36,562 nucleotides of DNA from Bryobacteraceae bacterium (GTDB lineage: Bacteria; Acidobacteriota; Terriglobia; Bryobacterales; Bryobacteraceae): positions 1 through 36,562 of the forward strand of contig JACADU010000009.1 of assembly GCA_013388415.1 (NCBI GenBank). The letters are read 5' to 3'. Shown piece by piece: positions 28,533 through 36,562 of the stretch. The stretch's first letter is position 1; the number at the start of each line of letters is the position of its first letter. Under the pieces are notes generated by a model. It worked only from the letters and a program-made list of their open reading frames with translations. It had not been told where the DNA came from and made no database searches. The translations under genes and the position numbers were made by a program.

Positions 28533-30437
28533 ATGGCCGGCAGAACCATCCCCCAAGAGCGGCCGCCCGATTCCACCGAATCGCGTCCACTGGTGCGCGA
28601 CGACATCAAATTCGCGCAGAGCAAGATTGCCGCGTTTCAATACGTCACCGTGGCCATCTTCGTCTTCCTGATCACCGGCTACTGGGACCTCCAGGTCCTG
28701 AAGGAGGAGATCTTCAAGGCGAAAGCCCAGCAGAATCAAATCAAGTCCCTGCCGGTGCCCGCGCCTCGCGGCCGAATCCTCGACCGCGACGGACGCGTCA
28801 TCGTGGACAACCACTCCTCTTACCGGCTCATTCTGTCCCGCGAGAGCCTGCGCGAGGAGCATATCGCGCCCATCGCCATGGGGCTCAACCTCGACGCCGA
28901 CGAGTTGATGCGCAAAGTCGACCGCTTCCGCAAGCAGCCCACATACTTCACCATTCCGCTCAAGGAAGACCTGACGCCGGACGAGCTTACGTTTGTGGAG
29001 GCTCACCGCGGCGATGATGCGTTCCCGGAAATGGAGCTGATTCGAAGCCAGCATCGCCTGTATCCCCGCGATGGAGTCGCCGCTCACTTGCTCGGCTATA
29101 CGGGTGAAATCAATGATGCCGAGTTGAACAGCCAGGAGTTTGCGAAACACAACCCCGGCGAAATCATCGGAAAGATGGGCATCGAGCGCTTTTACAACGA
29201 TGTCCTCAGCGGCATCGACGGGCAGCGGCAGGTTCGAGTCGACAACCGCATGAACACGCGGGAAGTGCTCGGCATCAAGGAAGCTCAGCCCGGGCGTGAT
29301 CTTCGTCTCACCATCGATCTCGATTTGCAGGTGGTCGCCGAACTCGCCATGGAAGGCAAGAGCGGTGCGGTCGTCGCCCTCGATCCCAGGAATGGCGAGG
29401 TCCTGGCGCTTGTTTCCACTCCCGCTTACGACCCGAATCACTTCGTCGGGAGAATCAACGCGCGTGAATGGCGCGCCTTGAATGAGAACCCGAACCTCCC
29501 GCTGCTCAACCGGGCGATTCAGGCTCAGCTTGCCCCCGGCTCCACCTTTAAACCGATCATGGCCCTGGCGGGTTTGGAGGAGGGGGTGATTGACGAGACC
29601 ACCACCGTCTTCTGCCCGGGAAGCGCCACGTATTACGGCCGTACGTTCAAATGCCACAAGAAAGGCGGCCATGGTACGGTCAACCTGCACCGAGCCCTGG
29701 CTCAGTCCTGCGACGTGTTCTTTTATATGGTGGGCAACCGGCTTGGAATCGACAAGATCGCCAAGTACGCCGAGATGGCCGGTTTGGGCAAGGAGACAGG
29801 CATTGACCTGCCCCATGAAAAGGCCGGCGTGGTCCCCTCCAGCGCCTGGAAGGTCCGGCGCTACCGCGAGAAATGGTACGCCGGCGAAACCATCTCGGTT
29901 TCCATCGGCCAGGGCGCTCTGACGGTCACGCCTATCCAGTTGGCCCATGCCATCGGTGGAATCGTCACCGGCGGCGTCTGGATGAGGCCACATCTTGTCA
30001 AGGACGAAAAGCAGACGGTCCCGGCGCGGAAGGCTGAATTGAACTTGGAGAACGTCAACCGTGTGATGTACGGGATGTACGCGGTCGTCAACGAAGGCGG
30101 AACGGGCGCTGGATCCCGGATTCCCGGCGTTGAGTTCTCTGGCAAGACTGGTTCCGCTCAGCGCGCCTCCAACGAGTTCATGAAGAAGAAAGACCCCTCA
30201 GCCGACTATCGAGACGACGGCTGGTTCGTGGGCTTTGCCCCACGCTCGCAGCCCGAGATCGTTGTCGCCGCACTCTTCGAGCATGGCGAGCATGGCGATC
30301 TCGCGGCGCCGATTGTGCGCGATGTCATCAAGGCCTGGCACGACAAGAAAATCCGCCTCGAACGGCCGCGGCCTGCGCCGAGTCTCGCCAAGGCGCTCTC
30401 GCCGCTCCAACCTCTCTCCGGGAGTCCTGCCCGATAG
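28533..30437 (+). CDS. mrdA: Penicillin-binding protein 2 (peptidoglycan transpeptidase)
   Basis: A 634-residue class B PBP that cross-links peptidoglycan during elongation. It has one N-terminal membrane helix (VTVAIFVFLITGYWDLQV), the dimerisation/pedestal region starting PAPRGRILDRDGR, and the transpeptidase with Ser337 in GSTFKP (SxxK), S392-C-D (the SxN position) and Lys538 in SGKTGSAQ (KTG). The C-terminal 25 residues are basic and proline-rich. It lies between mreD and rodA, spaced by 11 and 2 bases. Confidence 0.96.
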   Translation: MAGRTIPQERPPDSTESRPLVRDDIKFAQSKIAAFQYVTVAIFVFLITGYWDLQVLKEEIFKAKAQQNQIKSLPVPAPRGRILDRDGRVIVDNHSSYRLILSRESLREEHIAPIAMGLNLDADELMRKVDRFRKQPTYFTIPLKEDLTPDELTFVEAHRGDDAFPEMELIRSQHRLYPRDGVAAHLLGYTGEINDAELNSQEFAKHNPGEIIGKMGIERFYNDVLSGIDGQRQVRVDNRMNTREVLGIKEAQPGRDLRLTIDLDLQVVAELAMEGKSGAVVALDPRNGEVLALVSTPAYDPNHFVGRINAREWRALNENPNLPLLNRAIQAQLAPGSTFKPIMALAGLEEGVIDETTTVFCPGSATYYGRTFKCHKKGGHGTVNLHRALAQSCDVFFYMVGNRLGIDKIAKYAEMAGLGKETGIDLPHEKAGVVPSSAWKVRRYREKWYAGETISVSIGQGALTVTPIQLAHAIGGIVTGGVWMRPHLVKDEKQTVPARKAELNLENVNRVMYGMYAVVNEGGTGAGSRIPGVEFSGKTGSAQRASNEFMKKKDPSADYRDDGWFVGFAPRSQPEIVVAALFEHGEHGDLAAPIVRDVIKAWHDKKIRLERPRPAPSLAKALSPLQPLSGSPAR

Positions 30438-30439
30438 CA

Positions 30440-31531
30440 ATGGCCGGATATCGCAGCTTCCGCGACTTCGATTGGGCCCTGATCATCCTGGCCGTGGCGA
30501 TTTGTGGACTGGGGATCCTGCAAATATACTCCGCCACGCTGGATACGGCCTTTCGAACGGCCTGGTGGAGGCAAATCGTCTGGATGGCCGTGGGCCTGGT
30601 GGTGATGTGGTTTTCGTCCCGGATCGATTACCATACGCTGATGGGGCAAGTCCCCATACTATATGGGCTTACGATTCTCCTCCTGGTCCTGACGCCGTTG
30701 TTTGGGCGCTTCGTCTGGGGGTCGAAGCGTTGGATCCCGGTTGCCTTTGGGTTCCACTTTCAGCCGTCGGAGTTTGCCAAACTAGTGATAATATTGCTTG
30801 TAGCCCGCTACCTGTCGGAAATGAACAAGGACCGGCTGGACCTGCGGGATGTGCTGCGGCTGGCAGGACTGGTCGGATTGCCTTGTGCGCTTGTGCTGGC
30901 CCAACCGGACTTGGGGACGTCGCTGACGTACATACCAGTCGTGGTAACGGGATTGTTTTTGGGCGGGATCCGCTGGCAGCATGCTGCCGCGATCATCGCT
31001 CTAGCGGTGGTATTGGCGCCTGTTAGCTACTTCCTGATGAAGCCTTATCAGAAGGCGCGGATTGAGAGTTTTTTCGATCCGCAGAAGGATCCAACCGGTA
31101 GGGGCTACCAGGTGATCCAATCGAAGATTGCCGTGGGCGCCGGAGGAATGTGGGGCGCTGGAGTCACGCAAGGCTCACAGACGCAACTCCGGTTTCTGCC
31201 GATCGCCCATACCGATTTCCTGATCTCGGCATTTGCCGAGGAGCATGGATTTGTCGGGGTCCTCGTACTTCTGGGGCTCTACTTCCTGCTATTGATGCAG
31301 ATTGTGCAAAACGCGCAGACAGCCCCTGATCGAGCCGGCATGTTCGTATGCATGGGAGTATGTTCGATTCTGCTGTTTCATGTCCTGGTCAACGCCGGCA
31401 TGGCGGTGGGCAGGATGCCGGTGGCCGGTATTCCGCTGCCGTTGATGAGCTACGGAGGGTCGAGCATGATTTCGTTCTTTATGATGCTGGGGCTGGTCCA
31501 CAATGTCCGGCTCCGGCGGTTTGTGTCGTGA
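30440..31531 (+). CDS. mrdB: Peptidoglycan glycosyltransferase RodA (SEDS family)
   Basis: A 363-residue polytopic SEDS protein that polymerises lipid II with PBP2. It has about ten membrane segments and the SEDS signatures WGSKRWIP, QPSEFAKL, QPDLGTSLTY and the late PLPLMSYGGSSM. The ATG at 30440 lies 2 bases after the mrdA stop. This closes the mre-rod operon. Confidence 0.96.
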   Translation: MAGYRSFRDFDWALIILAVAICGLGILQIYSATLDTAFRTAWWRQIVWMAVGLVVMWFSSRIDYHTLMGQVPILYGLTILLLVLTPLFGRFVWGSKRWIPVAFGFHFQPSEFAKLVIILLVARYLSEMNKDRLDLRDVLRLAGLVGLPCALVLAQPDLGTSLTYIPVVVTGLFLGGIRWQHAAAIIALAVVLAPVSYFLMKPYQKARIESFFDPQKDPTGRGYQVIQSKIAVGAGGMWGAGVTQGSQTQLRFLPIAHTDFLISAFAEEHGFVGVLVLLGLYFLLLMQIVQNAQTAPDRAGMFVCMGVCSILLFHVLVNAGMAVGRMPVAGIPLPLMSYGGSSMISFFMMLGLVHNVRLRRFVS

Positions 31532-31551
31532 AGCGACGTCGAGCGAGAGCA

Positions 31552-31574
31552 GCCGGGAAGGGAGACTTTCCGGC
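31552..31574 (+). terminator. Hairpin after rodA
   Basis: GCCGGGAAG (31552-31560) pairs with CTTTCCGGC (31566-31574), 9 pairs including one G-T, around a 5-base loop, 20 bases past the rodA stop. No T-run follows, so it may be a terminator of weak form or an RNA 3'-end or processing structure. The rest of 31575-31810 shows no gene beyond frames of about 20-30 codons. Confidence 0.4.
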
Positions 31575-31810
31575 ACAGGGATCGAATCCTCGGGATTATC
31601 GGCTGCTTCGGCGGCCCCGGTGAAAGGTCAGTTCCACCAGGATGTGAGAACGCTGGCCCGGACCGGCAAAGAGATTGTTTGAGCGAGCGGCGAATCTGAT
31701 CAAGTCAGCCGCGCAAAGACGCCAATCGGCGCCCCCTGGATAAGACGGCTTCCCTCGACCGGGCCGCTCCGGCCGCGCGCCGCTTCACCCGCCTGATGGA
31801 GGTGAAGACC

Positions 31811-34468
31811 ATGGTGTCGAAAGAATTGGTGGTCAGCCAGAACCGCCACGAGAAAAAAGTCGGCATTCTCGAAGATGGCCAACTGGTGGAGATCTATCTC
31901 CAGCGCGCCAACGAGTACTCTCTTGCCGGCAGCATTCACAAAGGCCGGGTCACCCGCGTCCTTCCTGGAATGCAGAGCGCGTTCGTCGATCTCGGCCTTG
32001 AACGCGACTGCTTCCTTTACGTTTCGGACTTTTTCGAGGAGAACGCCGACGAAATCGACCGCATCAGCGGGGACGACCGCGGGCGCGGGCGGCGTCACGG
32101 GCAGCAGAATCCGGCCTTGATCCAGCAGGCCGCTCCTTCAGCGGCGGTGTCGGAAGTGGCCGGGATTGAGCTTCCGCGCGTCGACGGGCCTGCGCCGGCC
32201 GAAGGCGCCGAGCCGGCCGACGACTCACAAGGCCGGGGGCGCGGTCGCCGCAGCCGCCGCCGCCGCCGCGGACGCGGGTTTCCGGAATCGAAGTATGCTT
32301 CCGAAGCTCCGCTGGCAGGCGCCAGCGAGCCGGGCGGCAACGAAGTGGATGAAGCGGCGGAAAGTGAATTCGCCGGCGATGCGGTGGAAGAGCCTCGGAC
32401 GAGCGGCGAGGACGAGGAGTTCCTCGTGCTTCCGGGGGAATCTCTGTCCAAGTACCGCCGCAGCGCGCCGGCTCCCACGGACGCCGCCGCGGAAGAAGTA
32501 GCCGGCCTGACTGCGGAGGAGATGGAACTCGCCGCGGAAGCCGCTGCCGAGGACGCCGCGGAGGCTTTGCTGGATCGCGTCGACGAGATAGACGAGCGCG
32601 AGGCTCACTCGGGCCTTGTCGAGTCCTTCGAGCCGGAGCAAGAGCCGGGCGTAGTGGATGAAGGGCCGGAGGCGGCCGCGGATGAAGAGGTCGAAGACTC
32701 CGTCGATGAGGACGAATTGGACGAGGTGGAGACGGAGGTCGAGGCTGAAGTACCCGAGGCGCGGCTTGAGCCGGAAACCGAGGTCTCCCTCTCCGCCGAG
32801 CCGTTCGCGGAGACCGCGGCCGGAGCTGAGGCGGGTATTGCCGCGGACACTTCGGCCGCCCCGGGTGAACCTGCCGGCGAAGCCGGCGAGGAGCCGGTCA
32901 CTGAAGAAGAACCTGAAGGTCCGGAGCCGGCTCGAATGCCGCAGAGCCTGACCGCGACGCTTCGCGCGCAGGGCGGCAGATTGCCGCACAGGATCTCCCG
33001 CAGAAGCCGGCGCCGCCGCGGCGGCCGCGGCCCGGAGGTCGAGGCGCTGTCCGCCCCGGCGGAGCCGCCGGCGCCGTTGGAGGAACGTCCAATCAATCTC
33101 GCCGAGTTTGGCGAATCCATCGAAATCGCTCGTCCGGCGCGGGAGCCTGCGCCGCCTTCTCCTGGCCGCCCGGAACGCACCGAAGGGGACCGCGACCGCG
33201 GTGGACGCGGCCGCAGGGACCGCGACCGCGCCGAACGCGGCGAGCGGGAACGCGAACGGCCCGCCCTGCCCTCGATCGCTGAACTTCTGAAGGAGGGGCA
33301 GGAGATCATCGTTCAGATCGCCAAGGAACCACTCGGCCAAAAGGGCGCGCGCATCACCTCTCACATCGCTCTGCCGGGCCGCTACGTCGTCTATATGCCC
33401 ACGGTCGATCACCTGGGCGTTTCCCGCAAGATCTCAACCGACGAGGAGCGCCAGCGCCTGAAGCGGATTCTGCAGCGTCATCGTGAAGGCGTGCAGGGCG
33501 GCTACATCATGCGCACGGCGGGGGAGGGCCGCACCGAAGAGGATATCGCCGCCGACATGCGCTATCTGGCCAACCTCTGGCTCGACATCCGCGAGAAAGC
33601 CGAAAAGCGCCGTGCGCCCGCGCTTCTCCATCACGACGTTGAGATCGTGGAGCGGCTTCTGCGCGATCAACTGACCGAAGGCTTCAAGGCGGTCTGGGTC
33701 GACAATGAGGATCTCTACGAGCAGGTTCTGCACGCCGTGGAGAGACTTCAACCCGCGCTCCTGGGCCGGGTCAAGCTCTACACGAGGCCCGAACCGATCT
33801 TCGAGGCGTTTGGCATCACCCAGGAACTCGAGAAGGCGCTGCGTCCCAAAGTCTGGCTGAAATCGGGCGGCTACATCGTCATCAATCAGACGGAGGCGCT
33901 CGTCGCAATCGACATCAATACGGGCAAGTATGTCGGCAAGTCCAACAAGCTCGAGGATACGATCGTCAAGACAAATCTCGAGGCGGTGAAAGAAATTGTC
34001 CGGCAATTGAGGCTTCGCGATCTGGGCGGCATCATCGTGATCGACTTCATCGACATGGAGGAGCGCAAGAATCGCCAGAAAGTGATGCAGGCGCTCGAAG
34101 ATGCCATGCGGGCCGACAAGGCTCCTTACAAGGTGCTCCAGTTTAACGATTTCGGCTTGGTCGCGATTACGCGCAAGCGTGTCAAGCAATCTCTTGAACG
34201 CGCGCTCTGCTCGCCCTGCCCGTATTGTGAGGGCGCCGGCTACGTCAAGAGCGTCCAGACGGTCATCGGCGAGATCCTGACTGAAGCCCAGAAGTACGCC
34301 AAGGTCGTCGACACCAAGGATGTCGTCTGCCGCGCGAACCCGGAAGTGGCGCGAGTCCTCAAGTCAACCGAAAACGAATATCTCGAAGAGCTCGAAGAGA
34401 TCCTCGGCAGACCGGTCGCCGTCATCAGCGACCCGAATCTGCACCAGGAGAAGTTCGACCTGGCATAG
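31811..34468 (+). CDS. rng: Ribonuclease E/G with large insertion in the S1 domain
   Basis: An 885-residue endoribonuclease for rRNA maturation and mRNA decay. The start at 31811 has a near-perfect GGAGGTGA ribosome site; an ATG at 31796 would place that site inside the gene. The S1 RNA-binding domain begins normally (SIHKGRVTRVLPGMQSAFVDLGLERDCFLYVSDFF, to about residue 80), is then interrupted by about 400 residues of acidic Ala/Glu/Pro-rich sequence with arginine-rich patches (SRRRRRGRGF near the start, a block of RD/RE repeats at the end), and resumes at LPSIAELLKEGQEIIVQI (residue 486). The DNase I-like catalytic aspartates are Asp701 (AIDINTGK) and Asp745 (VIDFIDMEE), and CPYC (803-806) is the zinc link. 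It ends soon after this, like RNase G; the disordered arm of RNase E is replaced by the insertion. The symbol rne is equally possible. Confidence 0.93.
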   Translation: MVSKELVVSQNRHEKKVGILEDGQLVEIYLQRANEYSLAGSIHKGRVTRVLPGMQSAFVDLGLERDCFLYVSDFFEENADEIDRISGDDRGRGRRHGQQNPALIQQAAPSAAVSEVAGIELPRVDGPAPAEGAEPADDSQGRGRGRRSRRRRRGRGFPESKYASEAPLAGASEPGGNEVDEAAESEFAGDAVEEPRTSGEDEEFLVLPGESLSKYRRSAPAPTDAAAEEVAGLTAEEMELAAEAAAEDAAEALLDRVDEIDEREAHSGLVESFEPEQEPGVVDEGPEAAADEEVEDSVDEDELDEVETEVEAEVPEARLEPETEVSLSAEPFAETAAGAEAGIAADTSAAPGEPAGEAGEEPVTEEEPEGPEPARMPQSLTATLRAQGGRLPHRISRRSRRRRGGRGPEVEALSAPAEPPAPLEERPINLAEFGESIEIARPAREPAPPSPGRPERTEGDRDRGGRGRRDRDRAERGERERERPALPSIAELLKEGQEIIVQIAKEPLGQKGARITSHIALPGRYVVYMPTVDHLGVSRKISTDEERQRLKRILQRHREGVQGGYIMRTAGEGRTEEDIAADMRYLANLWLDIREKAEKRRAPALLHHDVEIVERLLRDQLTEGFKAVWVDNEDLYEQVLHAVERLQPALLGRVKLYTRPEPIFEAFGITQELEKALRPKVWLKSGGYIVINQTEALVAIDINTGKYVGKSNKLEDTIVKTNLEAVKEIVRQLRLRDLGGIIVIDFIDMEERKNRQKVMQALEDAMRADKAPYKVLQFNDFGLVAITRKRVKQSLERALCSPCPYCEGAGYVKSVQTVIGEILTEAQKYAKVVDTKDVVCRANPEVARVLKSTENEYLEELEEILGRPVAVISDPNLHQEKFDLA

Positions 34469-34476
34469 GGATCGCA

Positions 34477-35367
34477 GTGCGCAGGCTCGCGGGTTGGATC
34501 GTTGCGCTGGCCGCTGGGGCAATCAGCCTGGGCGGACAGACCGTGATCGTCACGAGCGAATTCGTGCGTTACCGGCCCGACGGAACCGTCGTTGCGGTGG
34601 ACAAGGCTCCAAAGCACCGCGAGCTTCTTTCTCCGGCGGTGGCGCGAAATGCGCATTTCACCTTCCGCGCCACCGTTGTCTTTCCCCGGGGGAAGGGCCC
34701 CGGCGAGGTTTGGCCCGAAAGCGCCCCGTACACAATCCATATCGCCCAGAATCCCGAGGACACCGCGAAAATCGCTCTGTATCAAGAGCAATACACGAGC
34801 GTGGGCGGTGAGTGGATCCCGGATCGGCTCAAGCCGGTCGAGATGCCCCACGGCGCCGCGCTCGAAAAGGGGCAAGCGGCGCAAAGCTACCTGGTCGATC
34901 TCTTCATTCCTGCCACCGCGGCGGCGAATCAGCGCTTTCGGGTCGAGGTGCAATTCCACCGTGGCGATGGTTGGATGATCTATCCAATGGAATTGCGAGT
35001 CAGGCAAGCAGCGGTCGATTCGCGGATTGAAGTCAAGGGAGTTCTGCCCCCGGTTGGCCAACCCTTGGCGGCGCTGATCGAGGGACCATTGAGGAGCTAC
35101 GCCTGCGGCGGCAAAGCTGTTGCAGCTCCTGCGCCCGCGATGGACTCGGGCCGCGCGCTGCTTCTGCGGAACATCCTCGAGGACCTCAATCTGGCCCGGC
35201 AGCGCGAGCAGAGCGACACGCGCGATGGTGTGGTCTTCATGCTTCTCAAGGCGGCCGGTCTATCCGATTTGCCTGCATTCTGCGCCGCCAAGGCGCAGCC
35301 CCGCGCCGAAACGGAGTGGTGGCTTAAGGCGCGCGACTATTTGTATCAGGCGATCCCGGTCCGCTAA
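34477..35367 (+). CDS. Exported hypothetical protein
   Basis: A 296-residue protein with a signal peptide (MRRLAGWIVALAAGAISLGGQ) and a mostly beta-type mature part. Two cysteines (Ala-Cys-Gly-Gly and Ala-Phe-Cys-Ala) lie late in the chain and could form a disulfide. No family is recognised. The start is a GTG at 34477, 8 bases after the RNase stop, so it may be co-transcribed with it. Confidence 0.75.
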   Translation: MRRLAGWIVALAAGAISLGGQTVIVTSEFVRYRPDGTVVAVDKAPKHRELLSPAVARNAHFTFRATVVFPRGKGPGEVWPESAPYTIHIAQNPEDTAKIALYQEQYTSVGGEWIPDRLKPVEMPHGAALEKGQAAQSYLVDLFIPATAAANQRFRVEVQFHRGDGWMIYPMELRVRQAAVDSRIEVKGVLPPVGQPLAALIEGPLRSYACGGKAVAAPAPAMDSGRALLLRNILEDLNLARQREQSDTRDGVVFMLLKAAGLSDLPAFCAAKAQPRAETEWWLKARDYLYQAIPVR

Positions 35368-35423
35368 AAGCCGCATGGTAAACTGGCCTTTAGACCCGCC
35401 TTCACGCTTCAGCGTGACTTCCC

Positions 35424-35513
35424 GGAGAGGTGGCCGAGTGGTTGAAGGCGCACGCTTGGAAAGCGTGTATACGGGAAACTGTATCGAGGGTTCGAATCCC
35501 TCCCTCTCCGCCA
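35424..35513 (+). tRNA. tRNA-Ser (anticodon GGA)
   Basis: A 90-base tRNA with paired acceptor ends GGAGAGG (35424-35430) and CCTCTCC (35503-35509), discriminator G and encoded CCA (35511-35513). The anticodon stem CACGC/GCGTG encloses TTGGAAA, with GGA at 35458-35460. A long variable arm and TTCGAATCC T-loop confirm class II tRNA-Ser. It reads UCC/UCU codons. Its 3' half is a likely attachment site for the integrase next to it. Confidence 0.97.
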
Positions 35514-35528
35514 GCTTCAAACACCTCA

Positions 35529-35557
35529 TTGTAAACATCTTAGTGGCGTGACATAAT
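35529..35557 (+). promoter_or_regulatory. Candidate sigma-70 promoter of the integrase gene
   Basis: TTGTAA at 35529 and CATAAT at 35552 have the ideal 17-base spacing (4/6 and 5/6 matches to consensus). It lies between the tRNA and the integrase start at 35603. Confidence 0.5.
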
Positions 35558-35561
35558 CTCT

Positions 35562-35579
35562 TGTACGATTCGTGTACGA
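35562..35579 (+). repeat. Two direct TGTACGA repeats, 11-base period
   Basis: TGTACGA occurs at 35562-35568 and 35573-35579, one helical turn apart, just after the candidate -10 box of the integrase promoter. They could be binding sites for the integrase or an excisionase, or an operator for self-repression. Confidence 0.4.
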
Positions 35580-35602
35580 CGGACCGGCCATGGGAGCTCC
35601 TC

Positions 35603-36562
35603 ATGTTTACCCTCTACCGCCGACACCGGCAATCCTGCGAGCATAAAGCCGACCGCTTCTACCGCCGCTGCCGCTGCTCGATGTGGATCGAGGGCACCGG
35701 GCCGGCTGGCTACATCCGGCGCTCCCTCAAGGTGAGTTCCTGGGAGAAGGCCGAAGCCCTGCGGCGCGAGCTCGAAGACCCCAAGGACCCCCAGTCTCCG
35801 GAGCTTCGGGCCATCACCGTCGCCGAGGCCGCCCAGAAGTTCCTGGGCGAGAGCATCGCCCGCAATCTCGCCCCGGCCAGCCTGAAGAAATACCGGGCCT
35901 TCTGCGATCTGTTGCGCCGATTCGCCGAGCGGCACTGCCCGCTACTGACCAGCTTCACGCCCGAACTGGTCCGCGAGTTTCGCGACAGCTGGAAGGTCGG
36001 ACCCTACACAACCGCCAAGCGGCTGGAACTGGTGCGCTCGTTCTTCCGGTTCTGTGAAGAAAATGATTGGATCGGCCGAAGCCCGGCTCGCGGGCTGAAG
36101 GCGCCGGTCCTACGCCAGAATCCCACCCTGCCATTCACCGCCGACGAGATGGAACGCATCCTTGAGTGCTCGGGCGATCTGCTGACCTTCGTCCTGCTGC
36201 TGCGGCACACGGCCCTCCGGATCAGCGACGCTGCCCGGCTGCGGACTTCACAGTTCGATGGAGAGCGCATCTTCTTGTACATGCAAAAGACGGGTGTACC
36301 CGTCAGTCTGCCGGTGCCACCGCAGTTGTCGCGGCTGCTCAAAGAAACGACGCCTCGCGGCGGCTACTTCTTCCTGCGCGGGCAGTCGACAGCGCTCGAT
36401 AACTGGACCGATCTTTGGCGGCGGCAACTGGCCAAGGTGTTTGACAAAGCCGGGATCGTCAACGGCCATCCTCATAGATTCCGCGACACCTTCGCGGTCG
36501 ACCTGCTCGAGAACGGCGTCTCGCTCGAAGAGGTCTCGGTGTTGTTGGGACATGCTTCGATC
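35603..36562 (+). CDS. Tyrosine-type site-specific recombinase/integrase (cut by window end)
   Basis: At least 320 residues, open to the window edge. The N-terminus has Cys12/His14 and Cys23/Cys25 (CEH and CRC), a possible small zinc knuckle, followed by a SAM-like core-binding domain (about 75-160) and the catalytic domain. Visible catalytic residues are Arg206 (HTALRISD), Lys229 (MQKTG), His291-x-x-Arg294 (PHRFRD) and His317 (LLGHAS). The nucleophilic Tyr is expected about 9-10 residues beyond the edge. The ATG at 35603 has GGGAG upstream. Being 90 bases from a tRNA 3' end, it is probably the first gene of an integrated element that continues to the right. Confidence 0.9.
   Translation, partial: MFTLYRRHRQSCEHKADRFYRRCRCSMWIEGTGPAGYIRRSLKVSSWEKAEALRRELEDPKDPQSPELRAITVAEAAQKFLGESIARNLAPASLKKYRAFCDLLRRFAERHCPLLTSFTPELVREFRDSWKVGPYTTAKRLELVRSFFRFCEENDWIGRSPARGLKAPVLRQNPTLPFTADEMERILECSGDLLTFVLLLRHTALRISDAARLRTSQFDGERIFLYMQKTGVPVSLPVPPQLSRLLKETTPRGGYFFLRGQSTALDNWTDLWRRQLAKVFDKAGIVNGHPHRFRDTFAVDLLENGVSLEEVSVLLGHASI

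Noticed and set aside
31526-31681. Short frames between rodA and the RNase gene
   Set aside because: Frames of about 20-30 codons with basic composition and no match; more likely non-coding RNA leader or spacer.
31796-31810. RNase start five codons upstream at 31796
   Set aside because: The ribosome site GGAGGTGA would then be inside the coding region; the ATG at 31811 is correctly spaced from it.
35424-35513. tRNA-Sec (selC) to support the selenoprotein
   Set aside because: The tRNA is 90 bases long with a long variable arm, but its anticodon is GGA, not TCA, so it is an ordinary tRNA-Ser. No sel gene is in the window.

Overview
This is a high-GC bacterial chromosomal segment. Gene content suggests an acidobacterium of the Solibacter/Bryobacter type: an AdoCbl-dependent ribonucleotide reductase, exported Gfo/Idh/MocA oxidoreductases, a GH2 beta-galactosidase, an intact mreBCD-mrdA-rodA cluster and an integrase of a kind I associate with that group. 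The assignment is from memory of gene content, not from a marker tree. No gap between genes exceeds 300 bases.

Left part (1-9026, all minus strand): nrdJ with an upstream control region holding an NrdR-like box and a perfect 15-bp palindrome; a sugar-catabolism group (unknown protein, Gfo/Idh/MocA dehydrogenase, TIM-barrel isomerase, the last two overlapping); and a large secreted GH2 beta-galactosidase. Middle part (9109-15856, mixed strands): a globin, an HDOD signalling protein, a small exported protein, a nitroreductase, a rhodanese, an alanine-type aminotransferase, a tandem GNAT protein, a prepilin peptidase and a Tat-exported Gfo/Idh/MocA protein.

The main discovery candidate is the rhodanese at 11464-11880 (minus). 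Its reading frame has a UGA exactly where the catalytic cysteine of the CxxGxR loop should be. The frame then continues intact through the rest of the domain and overlaps the start of the next gene. A hairpin able to act as a bacterial SECIS lies directly after the UGA. It is best read as an exported selenocysteine-containing rhodanese, which ordinary gene calling would truncate at 11608.

The region 15991-24760 (minus) is a surface-glycan locus: Gmd, a DUF4214-FkbM-like protein, a PglD/NeuD-like acyltransferase, a DegT/PerA-type aminotransferase and three glycosyltransferases. From the acyltransferase onward the genes are chained by 4- or 10-base stop/start overlaps. Together Gmd, the aminotransferase and the acyltransferase could make GDP-perosamine and its N-acyl form. 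A beta-propeller lipoprotein and a small Cys-pair protein lie upstream.

The region 24806-35367 (plus) carries a HELGH-motif protein, the rod-shape operon mreB-mreC-mreD-mrdA-rodA, and an RNase E/G whose S1 domain is split by about 400 low-complexity residues, followed by an exported protein of unknown function. The window ends with tRNA-Ser(GGA), immediately followed by a tyrosine integrase cut by the window edge, the usual left end of an integrated element.
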